The position numbers were made by a program, and so were the translations under genes. From positions 1 to 10,144 of the forward strand of contig JBPCOB010000204.1 in assembly GCA_051000715.1 (NCBI GenBank): a stretch of DNA of 10,144 bases, read 5' to 3'. The DNA comes from JBPCOB01 sp051000715 (GTDB taxonomy: Bacteria > Actinomycetota > Actinomycetes > JALYNC01). Shown piece after piece: positions 1-5,915 of the stretch. Below the pieces are notes generated by a model, which was given only the letters and a program-made list of their open reading frames with translations, ran no database searches and was not told the DNA's origin. Within the stretch, counting starts at the first letter, position 1, and each line of letters opens with the position of its first letter.

Positions 1-41
1 CCCTGCTGACCCGAGTGCAGTCCGAGGAGCACGCCGAATGA
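1..41 (+). CDS. 3' end of an unidentified upstream gene
   Basis: Only the last 12 codons are inside the window, reading LLTRVQSEEHAE and ending at TGA 39-41. The stop overlaps the ATG of the next gene (ATGA, 38-41), the arrangement of translationally coupled operon genes, so this gene probably heads or belongs to the same transcript as the two putative selenoprotein genes. The visible residues are too few to assign a family. The assignment rests only on the open frame and the ATGA overlap. Confidence 0.45.
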   Translation, partial: LLTRVQSEEHAE

Positions 42-799
42 AGATCGCGGTAGTCGGCAAGGGCGGATCGGGCAAGACGACGTCGGCCGCCGTCCTCGCG
101 CGCACCCTGGCCCGGCGCGGCGAGCCGGTGGTGGCCCTCGACTGCGACTCCAACCCCAACCTAGGCATCTCCCTCGGCTTGGGGGAGGAGAGGACAGAGC
201 ACTTGGTCGCGGTCCGCCAGGCGCTCGGCGACGACGGCGAAGACGCGGCCGAGCAGCATGCGTCCGGGTTCGAGGAGCTGCTGAACCGCTTCGGCACGGA
301 CGCTCCCGACGGCGTCCGACTCGCAGTCGTGACCCAGATCCAGAATCCGGAGCCGGGCTGTCCTTGATGCGGGGTTTCTCCCGAGCAGTTGCTCGGGTCC
401 GTCGAGGAATCGGGCCGCACCGTGGTGGCCGACCTGGAGGCCGGAATCGGCACGCTGACCAGGCTGGCCGAGGGCGGCGTCGACGCCGTCGTGCTGGTCG
501 TCGAGCCGACGGCGAAGTCGCTCGAGGTCGCCACGCGGGCGGCCGGACTGGTGCGAGAGAAGTCGTTGGGACGGCTCGTGGTCGTCGCCAACCGGCTGCG
601 GAGCGACGAGGACCTGGCGCGGCTGACCGACGCGTTCGCGGGCGAGCGGCTGGTGGCGGTCCCCGACGACCCGCTGGTGCTCGCAGCCGACCGGCAAGGC
701 ACGGCGCCGCTCGACGTGGCGCCGACGGCGCCCGCCGTACGGGCGCTGGTCGGACTTGCGGACCACATTCTGGGCCGAGAGGCCGACGGGCTTGACTGA
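38..799 (+). CDS. CooC/MinD-type deviant-Walker ATPase, putative selenoprotein (Sec at TGA 365-367)
   Basis: A 253-residue protein if TGA 365-367 is read as selenocysteine (residue 110). ATG 38 has a GAGGAG Shine-Dalgarno 8 nt upstream. Seen: deviant Walker A GKGGSGKTT (residues 7-15), then DCDSNPNLG, and after the TGA the Walker A'-like VVADLEAGIGTLTR and the VVANRL strand, all in one frame. These are hallmarks of the CooC/NifH/ArsA group; CooC is an ATPase that matures the nickel enzyme CO dehydrogenase and binds metal through a Cys-x-Cys at the dimer interface. Here the equivalent site reads C108-P-U110-C111-G, so the TGA falls inside the metal/redox site and domain signatures continue on both sides without a frame change. 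Total length is normal for the family. The stop overlaps the next start by 8 nt. No CO dehydrogenase is in view, so the client is unknown. Alternatives are a nonsense mutation, giving two fragments, or a sequencing error. Confidence 0.8.
365..400 (+). promoter_or_regulatory. Putative bacterial SECIS element of the CooC-like gene
   Basis: Directly downstream of TGA 365-367 lies a perfect 7-bp stem, CCCGAGC (380-386) with GCTCGGG (391-397), closed by the tetraloop AGTT (387-390). The loop starts 20 nt after the TGA and has G at its second position followed by U. Below the stem, GGG of 371-374 can pair with TCC 398-400 around a U-rich bulge (TTTCT). Known bacterial SECIS elements are hairpins just 3' of the UGA with a conserved G among the first loop bases, bound by SelB. 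Geometry and loop fit, but folding was done by eye. Confidence 0.6.
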
Positions 800-1373
800 C
801 CAACGCGCCCGACCGCCCGCGGTCGGCGAGCTGGCACCGCCGCTCGACCTGACAACGCTGGACGGTGCCGGGTACCGGTTGACCGCGCAGCGCGGCCGCC
901 CGGTGCTGGTGTCCTTTCTGCGCCATGCCGGTTGACTGATCTGTCGCGCGCACCTCGTGAAGGTGCTTCGAGCCGAGGACCGGATTCGCGCGGCTGGTGC
1001 CACGGTGGTCTTCGTCGTTCACGACGACCCCGGCCGCGTACGCGCCGGCCTGCTCGCGGATATCGACGTTCCCTACCCGGTGCTCGTCGACCTCCAGCGA
1101 CGGGCGTATTCCGACTGGGGACTGCGGCGGGCGTCGTTCGCCCGCATCTACCTCTCCGCGTCGGTGTGGTTGAGCTACGCGAGGATGCTTCGCCACGGAG
1201 AGCGGCTGAGGAAGGGCGGCCGTGACACGCTGCAGCTCGGCGGCGACTTCGTCGTCGGTCGAGACGGACGGCTGGTCTACTCGCGCCCCCAGGAGGCGGA
1301 CGACCGACCTCCGGTGGGGGTGCTGGTCGCCGCCTTGGAGAAGGCCGGTCGACGACCGACGTCGGAGGCATGA
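792..1373 (+). CDS. AhpC/TSA_2-type peroxiredoxin-like protein, putative selenoprotein (Sec at TGA 933-935)
   Basis: A 193-residue thioredoxin-fold protein if TGA 933-935 is Sec48. I chose TTG 792 because GAGAGG (777-782) sits 9 nt upstream and it overlaps the stop of the ATPase gene (797-799), which suggests coupling. Seen: PVLVSFLRHAG, then the TGA, then LICRAHL, so the active site reads U48-L-I-C51. Relatives in the peroxiredoxin-like AhpC/TSA_2 family (PF13911) carry F-x-R-H-x-G-C-P-x-C-R at this place, so Sec replaces the peroxidatic/CxxC cysteine. Downstream are VVFVVHDDP and the family's LQLGGDFVVGRDGRLVYSR near the C-terminus. Likely role: cytoplasmic thiol- or selenol-dependent reduction of peroxides or disulfides; the true substrate is unknown. 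Without Sec decoding only 957-1373, lacking the active site, would be annotated. Confidence 0.85.
933..971 (+). promoter_or_regulatory. Putative bacterial SECIS element of the peroxiredoxin-like gene
   Basis: Downstream of TGA 933-935 a 6-bp stem forms between GCACCT (950-955) and AGGTGC (961-966), with the five-base loop CGTGA (956-960). A lower stem TCG (944-946) with CGA (969-971) is separated by a small internal loop. The apical loop starts 21 nt past the TGA and again has G at its second position followed by U, as in the hairpin of the preceding gene. Spacing and loop match the bacterial SECIS pattern. The pairing is visible directly; SelB binding is inferred. Confidence 0.58.
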
Positions 1374-1396
1374 GGGCCGTCACTGTGACGCGGTGG

Positions 1397-1432
1397 TTGA
1401 CCGGTGCGACGGCTAGGTAGACAGTGAACTGT
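1397..1432 (+). promoter_or_regulatory. Possible promoter and dyad operator before the small membrane protein gene
   Basis: TTGACC (1397-1402) and TAGACA (1418-1423) resemble actinobacterial -35 and -10 boxes, but the 15-base spacer is short. The -10 candidate overlaps a dyad ACAGT-GA-ACTGT (1421-1432) that could bind a dimeric regulator. The 88-nt gap after the peroxiredoxin-like gene is the widest on this strand, so an internal promoter is plausible. The evidence is weak. Confidence 0.25.
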
Positions 1433-1461
1433 TGGTCCCTTCAGCCGAGGAGCGAGCGATC

Positions 1462-1755
1462 GTGGGCATAACCGGGCTTAAGGCACAGCTGAGCAAGGTC
1501 TCGGGCGGGCTGGCCTGTGGCCTTCCGGTGCTCGGCGGCGGCGGCGGGGGCAGTGGCCACGCGACCTTTGGCATCCCGACGTTCGGGCACGGGGAGCTCG
1601 TCCGGCTGACCCTGTTGGTCGTGCTGTTCGTCGGCAGCGCCGTGGTCATGTTCCGGCGCTGGGGCTCACCGACCGCTGTGCCGTCCACCGCTATGACCTC
1701 CGAGTTCGGGGTGGCGGCGGAGGAGTCGCAGTCCGCGCCGCCGATGGCGGCCTAG
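1462..1755 (+). CDS. Small glycine-rich single-span membrane protein, unknown function
   Basis: I do not recognise this 97-residue protein. GTG 1462 is preferred over the in-frame TTG 1432 because GAGGAG (1447-1452) lies 9 nt before it. The N-terminal part contains Cys19 and a run of six glycines (residues 25-30) followed by a Gly/His-rich stretch. One membrane span covers roughly residues 46-64 (VRLTLLVVLFVGSAVVMF), followed by FRRW and a polar tail of about 30 residues. The positive residues after the span suggest that the tail is cytoplasmic and the glycine-rich part is outside. It follows the two putative selenoprotein genes on the same strand and ends 8 bases before the convergent permease gene. 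It may share their transcript or use its own promoter. Confidence 0.6.
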   Translation: MGITGLKAQLSKVSGGLACGLPVLGGGGGGSGHATFGIPTFGHGELVRLTLLVVLFVGSAVVMFRRWGSPTAVPSTAMTSEFGVAAEESQSAPPMAA

Positions 1756-1763
1756 CCACTCGC

Positions 1764-2534
1764 TCAGGTCCTGGTTCGGGCGGCTCGCACGGACGCAAGG
1801 AGCGCGAGACCGGCGGGCACCAGGAACAGCAGGGCCAGGGTAGCTGCCACCTCCGGGTCGGTCCCGACGAACGGCAGCAGCACCAGCGGCAGCATTGGCA
1901 GGCCGCCTCCGACGGCGAGGCTGGTGCCGTACTGGCTCCACGACACCAGGAATCCCAGCAGGGCGGCCGCGGCGAGCGTCGGCCGGACCGCCGGCACGGT
2001 GACGAGCAGCAGCCGGCGACCGGCACCGGCACCGAGCATCCGGGCGGCCTCTTCGAGTTCGCTCACCCGGTTGCCGAATCCCGGCGCGAGCAGCAGGACG
2101 ACGTACGGCGTGACATAGACCAGATGGGCCAGTACCAGCCCGGTTCGGGTGTCGGCCAGCCCGAGTCGCAGGAACCACTCGGTCAGCCCGGTGCCGGTCG
2201 CGTACGGTGGCACGAGCAACGGCAGCGCGAGCAGCAGAAGGACCGGTGTTGGCCGGCGCAGGCGCCCCTCACCGAGCACCCGGGCGGCCGGCCAGCCGAT
2301 CATGAGGGCGAGCGCCGTACTGGCCAGCGCGACGACGAGGGAGTTCTCGACGGCCGGCAAGGCACCGGCTCCGGGCGAGAATGCGTAGCGCACACCGCGG
2401 GCCCCCAGGTGCTGTGGCCACAGGGCCGGCGCCCGCCAGACGTCGGCGAAGGCCTGCACCACCAGAGCGCCCAGCGGCGCGACGAACACCGCGACCACGA
2501 CCCATGGCAGCACGCCGCGCCCCCGCTCACCCAT
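1764..2534 (-). CDS. ABC transporter permease (second membrane subunit, YnjC C-terminal-half-like)
   Basis: A 256-residue inner-membrane permease of the binding-protein-dependent type. ATG 2534 follows AGAGG with about 6 nt spacing and overlaps the stop of the other permease by 8 bases, so the two are coupled. Several hydrophobic segments are visible (about residues 10-30, 64-84, 97-117, 133-151, 185-203, 230-249). The cytoplasmic EAA loop, which docks on the ATPase, reads EEAARMLGAGAGRR (161-174) followed by VTVPAVRPTL. It probably pairs with the neighbouring permease as a heterodimer. No ATPase or binding protein is adjacent; the nearest are the - strand genes at 5912-8202, whose E. coli YnjBCD counterparts use a single long permease. 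Substrate unknown. Confidence 0.88.
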   Translation of the reverse strand: MGERGRGVLPWVVVAVFVAPLGALVVQAFADVWRAPALWPQHLGARGVRYAFSPGAGALPAVENSLVVALASTALALMIGWPAARVLGEGRLRRPTPVLLLLALPLLVPPYATGTGLTEWFLRLGLADTRTGLVLAHLVYVTPYVVLLLAPGFGNRVSELEEAARMLGAGAGRRLLLVTVPAVRPTLAAAALLGFLVSWSQYGTSLAVGGGLPMLPLVLLPFVGTDPEVAATLALLFLVPAGLALLASVRAARTRT

Positions 2535-3351
2535 CGGCACCTCTGCCCGTTCGTACGACGGCGAGCGCCACCAGGATCGAGGCGCCGGCCGCCACCAGCA
2601 GGCTCGCCGCCGCCCGCGCCTGGCCGCTGAGGTCGGCCGACCTGGTCGCTTCGAGGGCGAACGTCGCCAGTGTGGGCGGGTAGCTGGGCCCGACCAGCAG
2701 CGGCACCTCGAAGGAGCCGAACGCGAACGCCGCAACGATGAGCGAGCCGATGCCGAGCGGCACCCGGATGGCGGGCCAGACCACCCACCGGAGCCGGTGC
2801 CACCGGTTGGCACCGAGCACGGCCGCGACCTCCTCGCGGTCGGCGACCTCGCGACCCCACGCGGCGAGCACCAGGAGGGCCAGGAAGGGCGCCTCCTTGT
2901 AGACGTAGACAGCTACGACGCCGAGCCCCGCCCAGTCACGAATCAGAGTCACTGGCAGAAATCCCAGTGCGCGCTCGACCAGGCCGCCGGACCCCAGCCA
3001 CAGCACGGCCGTCACCGCGACGACCAGGTGCGGGACCGGAACCGGCAGCGCCAGCAGGCCGCGCAGTGCGACCGCCCGGCGTCGCAGCCCGGCCGCCAGT
3101 GCGACGGCCACCACGCCGGACAGCGCGGTGGAGACCAGCGCCGTCTGGGCCGAGAAGCGCAGCGCGTCGGTGAAGGCCGGATCGGCCAGCACCGACCGCC
3201 AGGCCGCCACCCCCAGGCTCCCCGACAGGGCGCCGACCCGCAGGCTCTCCAGGGCGGCGCCGAGCAGGGCCGCGCCGAAAAGCAGTCCTATGGTGGCGCA
3301 CGCCGGCACCAGCATGGCGGCGTTCTTCGTCGTACGACGCTGAACCCTCAT
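2527..3351 (-). CDS. ABC transporter permease (first membrane subunit, YnjC N-terminal-half-like)
   Basis: A 274-residue permease. ATG 3351 starts MRVQRRTTKN, a positively charged N-terminus, directly followed by the first membrane helix (about 12-33). A farther upstream in-frame start would run into the divergent gene and is not supported. An EAA-like loop is present as EEVAAVLGANRWHRLRW (173-189), followed by VVWPAIRVPLG, and the motif FGSFEVPLLVGPSYPP occurs near 211-226. The gene is first of a two-gene operon; its stop overlaps the next permease start. No good Shine-Dalgarno is visible. It begins only about 20-40 nt from the divergent phosphatidyltransferase gene. In E. coli, YnjC carries both permease domains on one chain; here they are separate. 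Confidence 0.87.
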   Translation of the reverse strand: MRVQRRTTKNAAMLVPACATIGLLFGAALLGAALESLRVGALSGSLGVAAWRSVLADPAFTDALRFSAQTALVSTALSGVVAVALAAGLRRRAVALRGLLALPVPVPHLVVAVTAVLWLGSGGLVERALGFLPVTLIRDWAGLGVVAVYVYKEAPFLALLVLAAWGREVADREEVAAVLGANRWHRLRWVVWPAIRVPLGIGSLIVAAFAFGSFEVPLLVGPSYPPTLATFALEATRSADLSGQARAAASLLVAAGASILVALAVVRTGRGADG

Positions 3352-3393
3352 CAGGTCCGACTCACCGGCGCCGTGCCTGCCATGCTCGGAGCC

Positions 3394-4038
3394 ATGCTCG
3401 ATCGCCGCGCACGCGCCATCCTCGCACCGGTGCTCGAGGCGGCCGCCCACCGGCTGGGGCGCACCGGCATCAGAGCCAACAGGCTGACCCTGACGGGCTT
3501 CTTGGCTGGCATTGGGGCGTGCGCCGCCGCGGCCCTCGCCCTATGGCCGGCCGCGCTGGTGCTGTGGTATGCGAACCGCACGCTCGACGGCCTGGATGGC
3601 GTGGTGGCCCGGCAACGCAGGGCTACCGACCTCGGTGGTTTCCTCGACATCGTCTCCGACTTCACCATCTACGGCGGCTTCGTGCTGGGGGTGGCGATTG
3701 CCCGGCCACCGGCCCGACTGGCCTGCGTTGCCCTGCTGGTCGCCTACTACGTCTCGGGCACCGCGCTGCTGGCACTGTCCTCGCTCGCCGAGCGACGCGC
3801 GATGGCGACCGGTGACGAGCGTTCCTTGCGCTTCGTCGGCGGGCTGGCCGAGGGTACGGAGACCGTCATCGTCTACACGCTGTTCTGCGCTTTTCCTGGC
3901 GCCGCCGAGTGGATCGCCTGGTCCTTCGCCGCAGCGGTCGGGATCACCGCCGGCCAGCGGGTGGCAATGGGCCTGCGGCAGCTGCGGGAGCCGACCGGGC
4001 GACCCGGCGAACCAGCGGGGTCGGCGCGTGGGTGGTGA
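3394..4038 (+). CDS. CDP-alcohol phosphatidyltransferase family protein (YnjF-like)
   Basis: A 214-residue integral membrane enzyme from ATG 3394; ATG 3382 and GTG 3373 are alternative starts and none has a convincing Shine-Dalgarno. The family transfers a phospho-alcohol from a CDP-linked lipid to an acceptor alcohol. The catalytic signature is complete: D65-x2-D68-G69-x2-A72-R73, then G81-x3-D85-x3-D89. The spacer between AR and G is 7 residues, one fewer than the usual 8. Hydrophobic helices flank it (about 32-60, 90-106, 110-130, later ones near 150-185). E. coli ynjF, next to the ynjBCD transporter genes, encodes the same family, so the linkage here is probably meaningful. The acceptor alcohol cannot be told from sequence. 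It overlaps the next gene by four bases (GTGA). Confidence 0.87.
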   Translation: MLDRRARAILAPVLEAAAHRLGRTGIRANRLTLTGFLAGIGACAAAALALWPAALVLWYANRTLDGLDGVVARQRRATDLGGFLDIVSDFTIYGGFVLGVAIARPPARLACVALLVAYYVSGTALLALSSLAERRAMATGDERSLRFVGGLAEGTETVIVYTLFCAFPGAAEWIAWSFAAAVGITAGQRVAMGLRQLREPTGRPGEPAGSARGW

Positions 4039-4505
4039 AGACAAAGCGGGTGGATCGCCTGCTGGTGTGGACTCGGCTCGCCGGGATCGCATTCGGCTTG
4101 AACTTGGTGTGGGAGTTCACACAGGTGCCGCTCTACGCCGGCCGGCCGCCCTGGCCGGTCTGCGCGGCGGCCGCCGTCAACGACGCCGTGATCATCCTCG
4201 TCGCCATCGCTGTCCTGTTGCGGTTGAGGCGGCGTCCGGACGCCGCCTTCTGGATGGGGCTGGCCGGCGTGCTGGCTGTCGTGGCGTTCGGCATCGAGCT
4301 GCGGGCCATGCTGACCGACCGCTGGAGCTACAGCGCCGCCATGCCGATGGTGGGCCCGGTCGGCCTTTCTCCGCTGTTGCAGCTGCCGGTGCTCGGTGTG
4401 GTCACCGCGGCCCTGTGCCGACCGTGGGCCCCCCGCGATCGCGCCGGCGTGCAGGGGCCGACATTGAGCTCATCCCGGCCGATCGAAGAGCCGCCTCAGC
4501 GCTAG
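4035..4505 (+). CDS. Four-helix membrane protein of unknown function
   Basis: A 156-residue protein; GTG 4035 is taken because it overlaps the preceding stop as GTGA (GTG 4032 and 4050 are possible). Four hydrophobic helices are visible at about 12-28, 46-64, 72-90 and 108-127. Between them lie a conserved-looking NLVWEFTQVPLYAG (23-36) and DRWSYSAAMPMVGPVGLSPL (95-114). I recognise no named family. It is co-transcribed with the phosphatidyltransferase, so an envelope or lipid-related role is possible but unproven. Its C-terminal tail (130-156) is polar. The gene end overlaps the convergent flavoprotein gene by 36 bases (4470-4505). Confidence 0.75.
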   Translation: MKTKRVDRLLVWTRLAGIAFGLNLVWEFTQVPLYAGRPPWPVCAAAAVNDAVIILVAIAVLLRLRRRPDAAFWMGLAGVLAVVAFGIELRAMLTDRWSYSAAMPMVGPVGLSPLLQLPVLGVVTAALCRPWAPRDRAGVQGPTLSSSRPIEEPPQR

Positions 4506-5915
4506 GGCCGGGCGGGTGAGGCGGCGTACTCGGGGGTTCAGCCACCTGGCCCTCAGGTACTCGTCGGCCGCCCTGGCCGGTCCCATGCTGAAGGTCGGAT
4601 AGGCGTGAACGGTCTGCGACACGTCGGCGATGCTGCCACCGGAAGCGACCCAGGCGGTGAGCTCCGCAATGGCCTCTCCGCCGGCCGGGGCAGCCACGGT
4701 GGCGCCGACCAGCCGACCCTTCGGGTCCGCCACCAGCTTGGCGAAGCCCACCCCCTCGCCCGCGCAGATCGCCCGGTCCAGGCCGGCGTAGTCGAAGGTC
4801 GCGACGATCGCCCGCGAGCCCCATCGCTCCCGAGCCTGCGCCTCCGCCAGGCCCACCCGGCCGACCTCCGGGTCGGTGAACGTGACCCACGGCACGGCGG
4901 CGTACGTCGCCCGCCGACGAAGACCGAACAGCGCATTGGCCAGCAGCACTCGGCTCTGGTAGGCGGCCACGTGCGTGAAGGGCAGCACGCCGGTCACGTC
5001 GCCGGCGGCGAAGATGCCGCGCGCCGTCGTACGCAGCCGGCTGTCTACGACGACGGCGCCGGTGTCGTCGGTGGCCACGCCGACGGTCTCCAGGCCGAGG
5101 CCCTCGGTCCGCGGTCGCCGACCCGCCGCGACCAGGATCTGGTCCAAGTCGACGGTGCCCTGGACCCCGGCCCGCTCGAGCAGGAGCCGAAAGCCGGCCG
5201 GTCCCGGTTCCGCCCGCACCACGCGGGTGCCCAGCCGTACGTCGACCCCTTCCTCTCGGAGCCGCTCTGCAATCAGCGCACCGGCCTCCGGCTCCTCCTT
5301 CGGCAACAGTGAGCCGGCCGCCTCGATCAGCGTCACGCTGCTCCCGAGCCGGCCGAAGGCCTGGCCGAGCTCGCAGCCGACCGGGCCGCCACCCAGAACG
5401 ACGAGCCGGCGGGGCAGCTCGCGCAGCATCCAGACGGTCTCGGTGGTGAGCGGATCGATCCGCTCGAGTCCGGGCAACGGCGGCAGCACCGGGCGCGAGC
5501 CGGTGGCGACCAGGGCGGTGCGGAAGCGGATCTCCCGACTCCCGGCGAGCAGGCGGCCGGGGCCGATGAACCGCGCGTCGGCCTGTATCACCTCGACGCC
5601 GGCGCTTCGCAGCCGCTCCGTCGAGTCGTGCGGGGCGATCGCCGCCTGGGCCCGCCGAACGTGTCCCATCACCTCGGAAAGGTTGGCGTCCGGCGCGACC
5701 GGGCGAAGCCCGACGGCATCCGCCGTCCGCATTCGGTGCGCCAGCGCCGCCGCCGCCAGGAGGCTCTTGCTGGGCACGCAACCGGTCCACAGGCAGTCCC
5801 CTCCGGTGGCGGCTCGCTCGACCAAGCACACCCGGGCCCCGAGGCCGGCAGCGCCGAAGGCCGCTACCAGCCCGGCGGTACCTCCGCCGACGACGGCGAA
5901 GTCGTAGCGGCTCAT
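4470..5915 (-). CDS. FAD-dependent pyridine nucleotide-disulfide oxidoreductase, mercuric-reductase-like
   Basis: A 481-residue flavoenzyme from ATG 5915, which overlaps the stop of the ABC ATPase gene (ATGA, 5912-5915). Seen in order: FAD-binding FAVVGGGTAGLVAA (6-19), redox-active disulfide GGDCLWTGCVPSK with C41 and C46, NAD(P)H-binding LVVLGGGPVGCELG (171-184), second FAD motif GIFAAGDVTG (300-309), and a dimerisation domain ending VHAYPTFSMG (436-445). In dihydrolipoamide dehydrogenase and glutathione reductase the last motif is H-P-T-x-x-E with a catalytic His-Glu pair; here it is Y439 and M444, so it is not a standard member of those enzymes. MerA also has Tyr there, but MerA's C-terminal vicinal cysteines and heavy-metal-binding N-terminal domain are absent. 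Likely an NAD(P)H-driven reductase of an unknown disulfide or quinone-like substrate. It shares an operon with a TVP38-type membrane protein. Confidence 0.9.
   Translation of the reverse strand: MSRYDFAVVGGGTAGLVAAFGAAGLGARVCLVERAATGGDCLWTGCVPSKSLLAAAALAHRMRTADAVGLRPVAPDANLSEVMGHVRRAQAAIAPHDSTERLRSAGVEVIQADARFIGPGRLLAGSREIRFRTALVATGSRPVLPPLPGLERIDPLTTETVWMLRELPRRLVVLGGGPVGCELGQAFGRLGSSVTLIEAAGSLLPKEEPEAGALIAERLREEGVDVRLGTRVVRAEPGPAGFRLLLERAGVQGTVDLDQILVAAGRRPRTEGLGLETVGVATDDTGAVVVDSRLRTTARGIFAAGDVTGVLPFTHVAAYQSRVLLANALFGLRRRATYAAVPWVTFTDPEVGRVGLAEAQARERWGSRAIVATFDYAGLDRAICAGEGVGFAKLVADPKGRLVGATVAAPAGGEAIAELTAWVASGGSIADVSQTVHAYPTFSMGPARAADEYLRARWLNPRVRRLTRPALALRRLFDRPG

Noticed and set aside
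364..795. Alternative + frame starting across the first TGA
   Set aside because: It reads as an Arg/Gly/Ala-rich peptide without motifs; the frame continuing from 38 has the Walker A'-like and strand motifs.
365..935. Explaining both TGAs as frameshifts or pseudogenization
   Set aside because: Motifs on both sides of each TGA stay in the same frame, GC3 coding character is intact to both natural stops, and both TGAs sit at Cys-equivalent sites with hairpins behind them. Point sequencing errors cannot be fully excluded.
161..1003. Long open frame on the - strand opposite the two putative selenoprotein genes
   Set aside because: Its translation is low-complexity Arg/Pro/Gly-rich with no domain motif, as expected for the antisense of GC-rich genes, whereas the + strand frames carry clear family motifs.
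1379..1389. Short inverted repeat GTCACTGTGAC after the peroxiredoxin-like gene as a terminator
   Set aside because: The stem is only 4-5 bp with a one-to-three-base centre and has no U-run; it is too weak to call a terminator.
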